Origin: CAZUMH01 sp964621645
Lineage (GTDB): Bacteria; Zhuqueibacterota; QNDG01; JAGLOF01
Assembly (NCBI GenBank): GCA_964621645.1
Contig: CAZUMH010000063.1
Span: forward strand, 1 to 20,696
Reading direction: 5' to 3'
Length of the DNA: 20,696 bases
This document shows, piece after piece, positions 1-8,930 of this stretch (its first letter is position 1; every line of letters starts with the position of its first letter). The notes beneath the pieces were generated by a model. It was given only the letters and a program-made list of their open reading frames with translations. It ran no database searches and was not told where the DNA came from. A program made the position numbers and the translations under genes.

Positions 1-576
1 GGCATCCTCACCATAGGGGATGCAAAGCGGGGTGATATCGGAACGACGGCTGAACGGTACGCCATGGCCCTCTTCGACATCGGATTTGACTTTGTGACGG
101 TCAGTCCCTATCTCGGCTTGGATTCCATCGAACCGTTTATCAGGGATGAGAGCAGGGGAGTATTCATCCTCTGTTTGACCTCAAATCCCAGTTCACAGGA
201 TTTTCAGTACTTAATTTCGGATGGGAAAAAACTCTATCAGAGAGTCGCTGAAAAGGCCGTGGAATGGAACAAGGGGGGTAATTGCGGGCTGGTTGCCGGA
301 GCCACCCATCCAGAAGAGCTGGCTGAAATCCGCAGTGTCGCTCCTGATCTACCAATCCTGATTCCGGGAATCGGCGCTCAGGGCGGTGATCTTGACGCCG
401 CAATAATCAACGGGACTGATCAACTGGGGGAAATGGCGATAGTTAATTCCAGCCGGGGCATCATTTACGCTTCAGAGGGAGAGGATTTCGCAGAAGCAGC
501 CAGGGGAAAGGCAAAAGAACTGAGAGACAACATCAACAGCATACGGCGCAGTAAACAGGCTGCTGCTGGCAAATGA
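1..576 (+). CDS. pyrF: Orotidine 5'-phosphate decarboxylase, 3' part (5' end outside window)
   Basis: Decarboxylates orotidine 5'-monophosphate to UMP, the last step of de novo pyrimidine synthesis, in the cytoplasm. The frame is open from base 1, so the gene starts before the window and only about 191 residues are visible. The first residues contain DAKRGDIGTTAERYA, the catalytic Asp/Lys segment of the family. VSPYLGLDSIEPF, LTSNPSS, GATHPEEL and LIPGIGAQGGD follow in the order typical of the longer type-2 (PyrF subfamily 2) enzymes, and the phosphate-binding end NSSRGIIYAS is present. An internal ATG at 64 lies after the catalytic motif and is not the start. pyrE follows after 31 bases on the same strand, so the two are probably co-transcribed. 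The identification rests on several family motifs and is firm. Confidence 0.95.
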   Translation, partial: GILTIGDAKRGDIGTTAERYAMALFDIGFDFVTVSPYLGLDSIEPFIRDESRGVFILCLTSNPSSQDFQYLISDGKKLYQRVAEKAVEWNKGGNCGLVAGATHPEELAEIRSVAPDLPILIPGIGAQGGDLDAAIINGTDQLGEMAIVNSSRGIIYASEGEDFAEAARGKAKELRDNINSIRRSKQAAAGK

Positions 577-607
577 ACCGGAGAGACATTCAATCGAGAG
601 GGACACT

Positions 608-1180
608 ATGGCATTAGGCAGTGAAGATATCCTCCGTATATTCCAGGAAAGCGGCGCTCTTCTGGAAGGGCACTTTATCCTGACTTCCGGGCTGCATAGT
701 AATCGTTATTTTCAGTGTGCAAAAGTATTTCAGTACCCCTGGCACAGCGATATTCTCTGCAGTGAGATGGCTGCGCTACTCGATAAAAAAACCATTGATA
801 CAGTTATTTCCCCGGCAATAGGAGGGATTGTATTCGGCCAGGATCTGGCTCGTCACCTTGGCGTGAGAGCGATCTTCACCGAGAGAAAAGACGGAGTGAT
901 GATGCTGCGGCGCGGATTTGATATATCCCCTGGTGAGAAACTTCTGGTGGCTGAAGATGTTACTACAACGGGCGGTTCCGTTAAAGATGTCATGGAGGTA
1001 GTCAGGGAAAAGGGCGGAGAAGTCACGGGGGTCGCCGCAGTCGTCGACCGAAGCGGCGGCAAGGTCGATTTTGGATTACCCTACACGGCGCTGTTTCGCA
1101 TGGAAGTGGAGACCTATCAGCCGGAATCGTGTCCTCTGTGCGCTCGGGGAAGCAAAGCCGTAAAACCGGGCAGCCGTTAG
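608..1180 (+). CDS. pyrE: Orotate phosphoribosyltransferase
   Basis: Transfers the phosphoribosyl group of PRPP to orotate, giving the OMP that the upstream pyrF product decarboxylates. The 190-residue length is normal. The PRPP-binding loop is clear (LLVAEDVTTTGGSVKDV, about residues 112-128), as are FILTSGLHSNRYFQC near the N-terminus and the ISPAIGGIVFG segment. The C-terminal CPLCARG...PGSR tail is typical of the Thermus/Deinococcus-like PyrE subgroup rather than the enterobacterial one. The start is supported by a GAGAGGGA ribosome site at 596-603. The TAG stop (1178-1180) overlaps the TAA stop of the convergent minus-strand gene (1177-1179), so no terminator can lie between them. Confidence 0.96.
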   Translation: MALGSEDILRIFQESGALLEGHFILTSGLHSNRYFQCAKVFQYPWHSDILCSEMAALLDKKTIDTVISPAIGGIVFGQDLARHLGVRAIFTERKDGVMMLRRGFDISPGEKLLVAEDVTTTGGSVKDVMEVVREKGGEVTGVAAVVDRSGGKVDFGLPYTALFRMEVETYQPESCPLCARGSKAVKPGSR

Positions 1181-3102
1181 ATTATTTTATTTACCGAATT
1201 ATTCTTTTTGCGTTTCTGTGGCGGGATGCGGTTTATCTTGCCGATTAGATCCTGCTGTTCCTTCTCATCCAAAGCCTTGCCGTCTTTCAGAATGCGGCAG
1301 GTGAGGATGTCTCTGCCGCTGCGTTCCAGCCTGCTTAAGGTGACGTCGAAGGGTTCCAGAATATCAAGTATGTTTTGCAGCAGATGTTTCCCGTGCGGAT
1401 AGGACAGACAGAGTATGGTGGAGGTGGGAATCATTTCTCCAGAATGAGAGTGGATGCCGGCCTGGCGGATGGAAACGAGCAGCTCGTCGGATTTTTCATC
1501 TATTTCATGTATCATGTCCAGCGTTATGCGGATATGAGTCGCTATTTCCTCTCCGGAAGCGCTCACCCGAAAGAAATCTTCAATACTGTAGTAAAGTTCC
1601 CGGATTACATTTTTATCGATGTCTGAAAGACGTTGTCGGATGGCTTTTAGCTTGGCGACATCCAGGGTGCGCATACCTTCATCGAAATCCCGGAATTCAC
1701 CCAGCGATTCAAATACCTTCTGTTTGATGGTCTTGAAGATTATTTCGGCATTTTCGATGGAAGTGAGTGAGGCGCGCAGGTCGATGATAAAGACCTCGGT
1801 ATCTCCGAAAGATTTGGGAGGTTTGACCGAAAGAATATGGAATCCGGTGGTCTGCTCCAGCTGGTTAACGGTGTCGATGACCAGTTTACGGCGAATGCCT
1901 TCTTTCTTGGGAACCACGACGATTACCTTGAAATCGATGTACAGGTCCGTGGCCTGCACCACACTCTGGTACACCTGGGTGCTGCTGGTGGATTGGGCTT
2001 CCTTTACCAACAGTGGAATGACGGCCCGGGCGTACTGTTCGAAGCCGCCGATCGATTCGATCCATTGAGCCCGGTCACGCTGTTTATTGAGAACCATTTT
2101 GGAGAAAGCGCTGCGCAGACGCTGTTGCTCCAGAACACTGAGAGGATGACCGGAGGAATCCACGAATTCGATTCGAAAAATTGAGATTCCCTGTTGTGTG
2201 GTAAACTCCCGGTTGTGTTTGAGCAGGAATCTGGGGGTAGTCAACTCGATAGTCTTGAGACAATCCTCAAGGTGGAGCATACTTGCAGGTCCGGCCAAGG
2301 TCAGGCCGGTAAAAACACCTTCTTTTTGGGTTTCGAAATTTTTTATATCAAGCTTGATTGCTGAGCCGCCCTGTCCTGTCGTTTTTATCAGGCTGTAATT
2401 AAGGATGATCTGATCGGCGATATCTTCAACTTTGCGGTTTTCGATATAATCACGGGAACGGGCCGCGAAATATTTAACGGCTTCACCGTTCATGCCGATA
2501 ATCTCTTCCAGGTGCTCACCTTTATAAATCTTCTCAATACTGGCAATAACGAGGCTGTATATTTCCAGTTTTTTGTATTCTTCGGCCAGGAGATAGGTTT
2601 TTGCTTTGGTTCCCACAGCTGCCTGGTGAATCTTCGAGATGATCTCGTCCTGCATGCTGCTGAGATCGGCTTCCTCTTCATTCCCCTCGGTCAATATACC
2701 GATCAACACCAGGCCCAGATTTTCATTCTTTTTCTTCAGGGAAATTCCCTTGGCATAATAGATATTCCACCCTTTTTCATGGAGAATCCCCGTGCAGGTA
2801 TCATAAAGGCCTGGCCAGTCAACACTCAACACTCCGAAGGTAGTGACGCAGATACCTTTCTTCAGGCGGCATGATTGTCCGGTAGCGGTGATTACCTTTT
2901 CACCGGAGCGGTGCTCCCATTCCCGCAGCAGCTTGATGAAGAGTGCCTTCTGGTGGTTGATGGAAAAGAAACGTTGTCCGGATCGGATTTCGTATAAATA
3001 TTGCTTTATATCGTGGATGGATAACTTAAGATTATAGGATTCGGCCAGGATCTTTTGAATCATGGCCGGTTTGCCCAGGATGGTATGTCTGCTCTCCCTC
3101 AT
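1177..3102 (-). CDS. ACT-domain-rich protein of unknown function
   Basis: A 641-residue cytoplasmic protein with no signal peptide or membrane segment and no catalytic motif I can recognise. Residues about 83-160 look like an ACT ligand-binding module (VLSVDWPGLYDTCTGIL, then GWNIYYAKGIS). Two further regions with ACT-like alternation of strands and helices are at about 390-470 (VIVVVPKKEGIRRKLVID start) and 561-625 (TILCLSYPHGKHLLQNILD). A highly charged central block at about 270-390 contains IELTTPRFLLKHNREFTT and IESIGGFEQYARAVIP. The serial ACT layout recalls the regulatory N-terminus of large NAD-dependent glutamate dehydrogenases or GlnD, but the enzymatic part is absent. This comparison is inference. 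The ATG at 3102 is preceded by GGAGG (3107-3111 on the minus strand), which favours it over the internal ATG at 3063. It lies 111 bases downstream of treT on the same strand and may share its transcript. Confidence 0.75.
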   Translation of the reverse strand: MRESRHTILGKPAMIQKILAESYNLKLSIHDIKQYLYEIRSGQRFFSINHQKALFIKLLREWEHRSGEKVITATGQSCRLKKGICVTTFGVLSVDWPGLYDTCTGILHEKGWNIYYAKGISLKKKNENLGLVLIGILTEGNEEEADLSSMQDEIISKIHQAAVGTKAKTYLLAEEYKKLEIYSLVIASIEKIYKGEHLEEIIGMNGEAVKYFAARSRDYIENRKVEDIADQIILNYSLIKTTGQGGSAIKLDIKNFETQKEGVFTGLTLAGPASMLHLEDCLKTIELTTPRFLLKHNREFTTQQGISIFRIEFVDSSGHPLSVLEQQRLRSAFSKMVLNKQRDRAQWIESIGGFEQYARAVIPLLVKEAQSTSSTQVYQSVVQATDLYIDFKVIVVVPKKEGIRRKLVIDTVNQLEQTTGFHILSVKPPKSFGDTEVFIIDLRASLTSIENAEIIFKTIKQKVFESLGEFRDFDEGMRTLDVAKLKAIRQRLSDIDKNVIRELYYSIEDFFRVSASGEEIATHIRITLDMIHEIDEKSDELLVSIRQAGIHSHSGEMIPTSTILCLSYPHGKHLLQNILDILEPFDVTLSRLERSGRDILTCRILKDGKALDEKEQQDLIGKINRIPPQKRKKNNSVNKII

Positions 3103-3106
3103 GATA

Positions 3107-3111
3107 CCTCC
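3107..3111 (-). promoter_or_regulatory. Ribosome binding site fixing the start of the ACT-rich gene
   Basis: Minus-strand GGAGG lies four bases (3103-3106) upstream of the ATG ending at 3102. It supports this start over the in-frame ATG 13 codons downstream. Confidence 0.6.
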
Positions 3112-3213
3112 GCATGAATGTACGAAAAAAAGAAGGCATCATCAAGATGGAATCTGCACTTTAGCGAAGCAAAGGGGATAGTATCATGTTTCCCCTGGAG
3201 AGAAGGGGAACGA

Positions 3214-4446
3214 TTACTCAAGTGAGGCAAGATCATGATTCAGCGTCGAAGCCAGAAGATCAAGATAGTTGATGAGTAATCGGGTTATAAGAAAGTTCTC
3301 TCGCACGAATTCTTTACCGACCTGTCCCATTTTTTCAGCATGAGCCGGATTTTTAAGCAGATAGGTAACCTTGGCGGCAAATCCGTCCAGATCATTGGGA
3401 TCAAGCAGATAGCCGCTCACGCCGTCTTTAACCTGCAGGGGAATTCCGCCGATGTTGGAAGCAACCACGGGCCTTCCTTTCCAGAGTGCCTCAGTTACGA
3501 CAAGACCGAATCCTTCCCGGGTGGATTTCTGGATAATGACATTCGAGACACGCTGTAACACGTTCACTAAAAGATTGCTTTCGATGGTAAGAAGAATAAG
3601 GTCACCTGTCTCAATAAGGGAATGGCCTTTTTCCTTTACCTCTTCATATATTTCCAACCCTTCGGGATCATCGCTGGCCATATTGCCGCAGAGCACTAGG
3701 CGGCAGTCGATTTCTTTTCGAACTTTCTTGAAAACCTTGAGAACACCCAATGGATCTTTCCATTTATCAAAGCGGGAAATCTGGGTGATAAGGGGCTTGT
3801 CTGTCGGTATCGAGAATCTCTCTAGTGTCTTGGGAATGGTGCCGTCGTTAATCGGTTTATTCTTGGCTGAAATCGGATCGATTGCAGGATGTATTATCCT
3901 TTGATTAATGGGCAGATCACTTTTCAGATAGTTTTTATTTGAGACAATCATGGTATTGTAACGGAGGAGGTATGTTTTCAGATATTCCCAGAGTTCCTCT
4001 GAGGGGTGAGAAAGGTCGATATGACAGCGCCAGATCCAGGGTTGTCTTTTTTGGTAGAATTTGATCAACGGCAGGGGCTGGGGATCGTGAACGATAATGC
4101 AGTCGTGATCCAAATGGGTATAGGTGGAGAAATTTTCATTGGCATTTGTGTGCAGCAGCCGTTTCATCCTGGAAAAATTAATCTTTTCACCTTGAAGACC
4201 ATTATGAAATTTTTTCGTTACTGAGAAAAAATCAGGATTGCCGTGCAATATGCGCCAGCCGGTATCTACCCCAACGTCGTTCATCAACGGTACCAGGGTC
4301 TGCAGCATCTCGGCAACACCGCCGCCTTGATATGTTGAATTAATATGGACGATATGCTTTCTGTACAGCCTGCTGGCCTTTCTGTGGATAGATGCTATGA
4401 CATTGTCACCGACAATTTCCCGGTAATCATCCAGACTTAGTTTCAC
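3214..4446 (-). CDS. treT: Trehalose synthase, glycosyltransferring type (GT4 family)
   Basis: Best read as a TreT-type trehalose synthase, which joins the glucose of an NDP-glucose to free glucose to give trehalose. The protein has 410 residues, the usual length. The N-terminal Rossmann half carries HINSTYQGGGVAEML (about residues 34-48), which is highly characteristic of TreT. The C-terminal donor-binding half carries ISRFDKWKDPLG (223-234, with the phosphate-contacting Arg/Lys) and EGFGLVVTEAL (E311 and E319, the EX7E motif of retaining GT-B enzymes). No signal peptide is present. The start codon is GTG, preceded by minus-strand GAGAGGA; a nearby ATG at 4453 is out of frame. No other trehalose gene is in the window. 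A related GT4 enzyme with another acceptor cannot be excluded. Confidence 0.85.
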   Translation of the reverse strand: MKLSLDDYREIVGDNVIASIHRKASRLYRKHIVHINSTYQGGGVAEMLQTLVPLMNDVGVDTGWRILHGNPDFFSVTKKFHNGLQGEKINFSRMKRLLHTNANENFSTYTHLDHDCIIVHDPQPLPLIKFYQKRQPWIWRCHIDLSHPSEELWEYLKTYLLRYNTMIVSNKNYLKSDLPINQRIIHPAIDPISAKNKPINDGTIPKTLERFSIPTDKPLITQISRFDKWKDPLGVLKVFKKVRKEIDCRLVLCGNMASDDPEGLEIYEEVKEKGHSLIETGDLILLTIESNLLVNVLQRVSNVIIQKSTREGFGLVVTEALWKGRPVVASNIGGIPLQVKDGVSGYLLDPNDLDGFAAKVTYLLKNPAHAEKMGQVGKEFVRENFLITRLLINYLDLLASTLNHDLASLE

Positions 4447-4517
4447 GATGCATTCCTCTCAAAATAATTGCATACTTCAAATCCTGCAATAAAAATGCCA
4501 GCCCATTTCAATAAGTT

Positions 4518-4546
4518 ATAATATATTACACCGGGGCGACCGTTAA
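4518..4546 (-). promoter_or_regulatory. Candidate promoter for treT
   Basis: On the minus strand, TTAACG (4541-4546) and TATTAT (4518-4523) are separated by 17 bases. This would start transcription near 4511, about 65 bases before the treT GTG. It is found by eye in AT-rich sequence, so moderate support only. Confidence 0.35.
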
Positions 4547-4688
4547 AATAAAGCATCCATACCATAAAAATCAAGTGAAAAACACTATTGGGGCCACATA
4601 TTTCGATAGTAAATAACTTCTTTCCTACCATTTACTTATAAATATTGTTGCAGGGAAAGCTTAGTTTTCGTACATTATTATAGGTGTT

Positions 4689-4717
4689 TTGAATTGGCAA
4701 TGTAAAAAAAGTATGAT
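4689..4717 (+). promoter_or_regulatory. Candidate promoter of the radical SAM-rng operon, very close to the ATG
   Basis: TTGAAT (4689-4694) and TATGAT (4712-4717) are 17 bases apart. The expected transcription start, near 4724, is only about six bases before the ATG at 4730, and no Shine-Dalgarno sequence is seen there. This implies a leaderless or nearly leaderless mRNA. Confidence 0.45.
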
Positions 4718-4729
4718 ATTAGTCATATA

Positions 4730-7291
4730 ATGCAAAAAATTCTGGATGACATACTGCCATTTGTAACCCGCCCAGGCAGATACATTGGTAATGAAATTAA
4801 TGTGATAAAAAAAGATTCCAGCCAGGTCGAGGTGCGCTTCGCCCTCGCTTTCCCGGATCTGTATGAAATTGGTATGTCCCATCTGGGGATGGGAATTCTT
4901 TACCATGTTCTCAACCGGGAATCATGGATAGCGGCGGAACGGGTATTTGCTCCCTGGCTGGATATGGAAGAGAAAATGAGGTCTCATGACATACCTCTGT
5001 ACACTCTGGAAACTTTTAGTCCTGTCAGAGAAATGGATGTTCTCGGTTTCTCCCTGCAGTATGAACTGCAGTATACAAATGTTCTTAACATGATCGACCT
5101 GGCGGGTCTCCCTCTTTTACGTTCTTCCCGTAAAGATGGCCACCCATTGATCATCGCCGGGGGGCCCTGCGCCTTCCATGCCGAACCCATGACGGACTTT
5201 CTTGATGCGGTCGTGCTTGGAGATGGAGAGAAAGTCGTTATTGAAATCACCACTGTGGTACGGGAGGCCAAAAAACAGCATCTTCCCAGAGTTGAAATAC
5301 TTGATAAGCTGTCCCGACTGCAGGGAGTATACGTGCCCTCTCTGTACGGATCAGAAGACCAGCATATTGTTCCGCAGAATGATTCTGCTCCGCTGACCGT
5401 GAGTGCCAATGTACTGGAAAGATTGAGTGAGGAGGATTATCCGGAAAAACCCCTGGTGCCCCTTATTGAGATCACCCATGACCGGCTAAGCCTTGAGGTC
5501 ATGCGCGGTTGCCTGCGGGGCTGCCGTTTCTGCAATGCCGGGATGATTTACCGTCCTGAACGCTACCGGAAAGCGGAGGATCTTTTTCGGTATTGCCGGA
5601 AAGCCATCTCTCATACAGGATTTGACGAGATTTCCCTTGTCTCACTGTCAACATCAGATTATCCCTGCCTGACAGATTTGCTGGGTAAGTTACGCGGCTG
5701 GGCAGGTTCCAGAAGAATCTCGGTATCATTTCCATCATTGCGGGCAGAGACGTTTACCGAAGAAATCGCCCTCATGGCACAGGAGATGAAGCGCTCCGGA
5801 CTGACTCTGGCCCCTGAAGCTGGTTCCCAGCGGTTACGGGATATCATAAACAAAAACAACAGAGAAGAGGATCTTCTGGAATCGGTAGAACGGGCGTTCC
5901 GGCTGGGATGGAAACGGGTTAAGCTTTACTTTATGATCGGTCTTCCCCAGGAAAGGGATGAGGATCTGGAGGCTCTGATCGAACTTGTAACGAAAGCAGC
6001 AGCCCTGGGGAAAAAATATGGCCGGAGAGAGATACACGTTGCGGTATCACCGTTCTCTCCCAAGCCCCATACCCCTTTTCAGTGGGAAGCGCAGGATACC
6101 CAGGAGGAGCTGCAAAGGAAGGTTCACTATTTGAAGCTAAATTTGCGTGGGGGGGGGATCACACTGTCCTGGCGTAATCCGGAGGTTTCACGGCTGGAAA
6201 CCGCTTTGGGACGGGGAGGAAGGGAGGTCTCCCGGGTAATCCTTTCCTCCTGGAAAAAAGGGGCCCGTTTTGATTCCTGGAGTGACCACTTTAATCCGGA
6301 TCTGTGGTATCAGAGCTTTGAGGAAGAAGGAATTTCTATGACAGGGCTTTGTGAAACCATTCCCGTTCAGACTCGGCTTCCCTGGGATCACCTTGAAAAA
6401 GGTGTGACAAAGGAATACCTGCTCAAAGAGAGAGCGCTGGCGCTGCAGGGACAGACGAGTGATTCCTGCCGTCAGGGCCGGTGTCAGGATTGTGGTCTGA
6501 GAAACAGTCCTGCCTGCAAAACTATGCTGAAAGAAGCCGGGAAGAGCTCGCGGAAAGGTCGCGCAAAGCAGGAACATGGCACTGCAGCCAGAAAACCAAA
6601 TCGTACAATGGACCTAGATGGTTCGAGAATGGTTCGAATTGCCTATCAGAAACAAAAATCGGTGCGATTCACCTCACATCTCGACACGATTCGTATATTT
6701 ACCCGTGCCTTATATCGAGCGAATATTTCAATGGTGATGAGCCAGGGATTCAGGCCCCATCCACAGCTGTCATCAGGACCTCCTCTTCCCCTGGGGTTTG
6801 TCAGCCGTGCAGAGTATATGGATATCATGCTGGAGGGACCTGTTCCTGAAAATTTTCTCGAGAAACTCAACGGGCAGCTACCGGATGGATTTCATGTATA
6901 TGATTTCTGCTGGATTGATAAAAAAACACCATCCCTGAACAGCGCGGTAAATCGCTTTGAGTATAAGATCTATCATTCCGAGTTGTCCAATCTTGATACA
7001 TTACAGGATTCTATTGATTCCTTCTTACAGAAAAACAGTGTGGTCATTCAAAGAGAAAAGGGCAACCGGCACGTCGAGGTGGATATAAGGCTTTATGTAA
7101 TTGATCTCACCTTGGAGGACGGATGTCTGAACCTGTATACCAGGACGGGAAATAACGGAACAGTGCGGGTAAGAGAAGTTCTCAATGAAATATTTCCGCA
7201 TAGACGAATCACCGAGACAGCGTTTGTGGAGCGAACCGCGCAACAGATAGAAAAACACGAGCGGAAGATCACTCCGCTGCAAATCAAATAG
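4730..7291 (+). CDS. Fused B12-binding-like/radical SAM protein (TIGR03960) with C-terminal DUF2344 (TIGR03936)
   Basis: An 853-residue fusion of two proteins that are often encoded separately. Residues about 1-230 form the B12-binding-like N-terminal domain. The radical SAM core follows, with the CX3CX2C cluster motif at C261, C265 and C268 (CLRGCRFCNAG). A Cys-rich stretch at C580, C585, C588 and C596 could hold a metal. From about residue 634 (MVRIAYQKQKSVRFTSHLD) to the end is the DUF2344/TIGR03936 domain with GFRPHPQLSSGPPLPLG. Its substrate is not established. The family is typically encoded beside rng and the L21/L27 genes, exactly as here, which suggests a role in RNA or ribosome modification (inference). 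rng begins eight bases after the stop. The start has no recognisable ribosome site, in keeping with the promoter lying almost at the ATG. Confidence 0.9.
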   Translation: MQKILDDILPFVTRPGRYIGNEINVIKKDSSQVEVRFALAFPDLYEIGMSHLGMGILYHVLNRESWIAAERVFAPWLDMEEKMRSHDIPLYTLETFSPVREMDVLGFSLQYELQYTNVLNMIDLAGLPLLRSSRKDGHPLIIAGGPCAFHAEPMTDFLDAVVLGDGEKVVIEITTVVREAKKQHLPRVEILDKLSRLQGVYVPSLYGSEDQHIVPQNDSAPLTVSANVLERLSEEDYPEKPLVPLIEITHDRLSLEVMRGCLRGCRFCNAGMIYRPERYRKAEDLFRYCRKAISHTGFDEISLVSLSTSDYPCLTDLLGKLRGWAGSRRISVSFPSLRAETFTEEIALMAQEMKRSGLTLAPEAGSQRLRDIINKNNREEDLLESVERAFRLGWKRVKLYFMIGLPQERDEDLEALIELVTKAAALGKKYGRREIHVAVSPFSPKPHTPFQWEAQDTQEELQRKVHYLKLNLRGGGITLSWRNPEVSRLETALGRGGREVSRVILSSWKKGARFDSWSDHFNPDLWYQSFEEEGISMTGLCETIPVQTRLPWDHLEKGVTKEYLLKERALALQGQTSDSCRQGRCQDCGLRNSPACKTMLKEAGKSSRKGRAKQEHGTAARKPNRTMDLDGSRMVRIAYQKQKSVRFTSHLDTIRIFTRALYRANISMVMSQGFRPHPQLSSGPPLPLGFVSRAEYMDIMLEGPVPENFLEKLNGQLPDGFHVYDFCWIDKKTPSLNSAVNRFEYKIYHSELSNLDTLQDSIDSFLQKNSVVIQREKGNRHVEVDIRLYVIDLTLEDGCLNLYTRTGNNGTVRVREVLNEIFPHRRITETAFVERTAQQIEKHERKITPLQIK

Positions 7292-7299
7292 GAATTTAT

Positions 7300-8811
7300 A
7301 TGAAGAAAGAAATATTTATCAACTCATCGTCAAGCGAGACCAGGATTGCCATACTGGAAAATGACCAGCTAGTTGAACTGTATGTGGAAAATCCTGAAAA
7401 CCAGCGCATGGTCGGTGATATTTACAAAGGAAGAGTCGAAAATGTGGTAAAAGCCATTCAGGCGGCTTTCGTTGATATCGGCTTGGAACAGAATGGGTTC
7501 CTTTCCTTTGCGGACATTGATGAAGAATTCATCTCTTTCACCGAACGTGTCGACACGGAAGATGAAACGAAAGGGGCGCAAAAAAAGAAGCGTTCAAGAC
7601 AAAAGCCGCTTCTGAAGACGAGACAGGAAATCCTGGTCCAGGTTGCCAAGGAACCCATTGGCAGCAAAGGAGCCCGCCTTACCTCTACCATCTCTCTTCC
7701 CGGACGTTTTATCGTACTGGTCCCCAACAGCGACAGTGTAGGCGTATCTCGAAAAATCAATAATGCCCAGGAACGCAATCGCCTCAGGAGAATCGCCCGC
7801 AGTCTCAGACCAGACGGATTTGGATTGATCATCCGTACGGTGGCAGTGGATAAGGATACCAATACCATCAAGGTGGATCTGGAAAATTTGATGAGGGAAT
7901 GGAACAAGATTATCCAAAAAGCAAAGAAGAACCGAAACGTAGGGCTTTTAAAGAAGGATCTTGGCATCACGTCCAGTATCATCAGGGATTTGTTCTCTCC
8001 GGATATCGAAAGGCTGGCAGTCGATTCCCGTAAGCTGTTCAATGAAATCAAAAAATATCTGAAGGATGTGGCTCCGGGCCTGTTGCCGCATCTTGAACTA
8101 TACACCAAGAAAAAACCTATTTTTGACGAATATAATATAGAGGATGAGATTGAAAAAAGTTTTGCCCGTAAGATTTGGCTGAAGAGTGGCGGCTACTGTA
8201 TTTTTGATCAGACAGAAGCGCTGATGGTGGTCGACGTAAATAGCGGACGCTCCATAAAAGAACGGGATCATGAGAAAAATGCCCTTAAGACCGATATGGA
8301 GGCGGCACGGGTAATCGCTCACCAGCTGAGATTGCGGGATATCGGCGGCATTATTGTCATCGATTTCATCGATCTGCGTGAGAGTGAACATAGAAACCGG
8401 GTTGTCACGGAATTGAAAAATGAGTTAAGCCAGGATCGTGTCGCTTTTGACGTCCTCCCTATGAATGCTATCGGACTTGTCTCTCTTACCAGAAGCAGGG
8501 TGAGGCCCAGTCTTCTCTATCGCTATTCCGAACCGTGTCCTCGCTGTGAGGGATTGGGAAGGGTGCCCGCAAAAACAGCGGTAGTCACACAGATAGAGCG
8601 AGTCATTCAGCAGAAAAAAACAGAAACAAAAAGGAGGCGTTTTATCCTCAAGGTTCATCCTGATATCGCAGAATATCTCAGGGAGGGGACGATCAGTCTC
8701 GTGCGGCATCTGATGCTTAAGTTCATGGTCACCCTTAATCTGGAAGCAGACGCTTCTTTGAAAGATGATGAGTTCGAGCTGATGCCGGTACGGGAGAATA
8801 AAAGTAAATAA
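7300..8811 (+). CDS. rng: Ribonuclease G (RNase E/G family)
   Basis: A single-strand-specific endoribonuclease that trims the 5' end of 16S rRNA and takes part in mRNA turnover. Its 503 residues match RNase G; the long C-terminal scaffold of RNase E is absent. The N-terminal S1-type RNA-binding region starts with GDIYKGRVENVVKAIQAAFVD. The DNase I-like catalytic part has the metal-binding Asp residues in MVVDVNSGR (D312) and VIDFIDLRE (D355). The zinc-link Cys pair CPRC (C413, C416) holds the dimer together in this family. A Lys/Arg-rich insertion within the S1 region (KKKRSRQKPLLKTRQ) is longer than in short homologues. The AGGAA site overlaps the upstream stop, so the gene is probably translated from the same operon as the radical SAM fusion. 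Confidence 0.95.
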   Translation: MKKEIFINSSSSETRIAILENDQLVELYVENPENQRMVGDIYKGRVENVVKAIQAAFVDIGLEQNGFLSFADIDEEFISFTERVDTEDETKGAQKKKRSRQKPLLKTRQEILVQVAKEPIGSKGARLTSTISLPGRFIVLVPNSDSVGVSRKINNAQERNRLRRIARSLRPDGFGLIIRTVAVDKDTNTIKVDLENLMREWNKIIQKAKKNRNVGLLKKDLGITSSIIRDLFSPDIERLAVDSRKLFNEIKKYLKDVAPGLLPHLELYTKKKPIFDEYNIEDEIEKSFARKIWLKSGGYCIFDQTEALMVVDVNSGRSIKERDHEKNALKTDMEAARVIAHQLRLRDIGGIIVIDFIDLRESEHRNRVVTELKNELSQDRVAFDVLPMNAIGLVSLTRSRVRPSLLYRYSEPCPRCEGLGRVPAKTAVVTQIERVIQQKKTETKRRRFILKVHPDIAEYLREGTISLVRHLMLKFMVTLNLEADASLKDDEFELMPVRENKSK

Positions 8812-8930
8812 TCCGGATAACTAGTATTATACGCTGAATACTTGAGGATTTACCACTGTACGGAGCAGATCGGGAAATTCATTCCTGAGACCGGTATCCT
8901 GGATTTTTATTGAAAAGAGGCAAATTATTC

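Larger units (their letters stand above)
4447..4729. other. AT-rich divergent intergenic region
   Basis: This 283-base stretch separates minus-strand treT from the plus-strand radical SAM gene. It is visibly richer in A and T than its neighbours and contains candidate promoters in both directions. I see no RNA gene. A 62-codon minus-strand reading frame (4443-4631) is present but has no ribosome site. Confidence 0.6.

Noticed and set aside
3182..3213. Hairpin GTTTCCCC...GGGGAAC after the treT stop.
   Set aside because: On the minus strand it is not followed by a T tract, so it was not called a terminator.
4443..4631. A 62-codon minus-strand reading frame with hydrophobic stretches whose TGA overlaps the treT GTG (GTGA).
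   Set aside because: The overlap could mean translational coupling, but there is no ribosome site before its ATG, the region is AT-rich and noncoding in character, and the candidate treT promoter lies inside it.
7458..8108. A 216-codon minus-strand frame opposite rng.
   Set aside because: rng is unambiguous by its motifs; the antisense frame is a shadow with no recognisable protein features.
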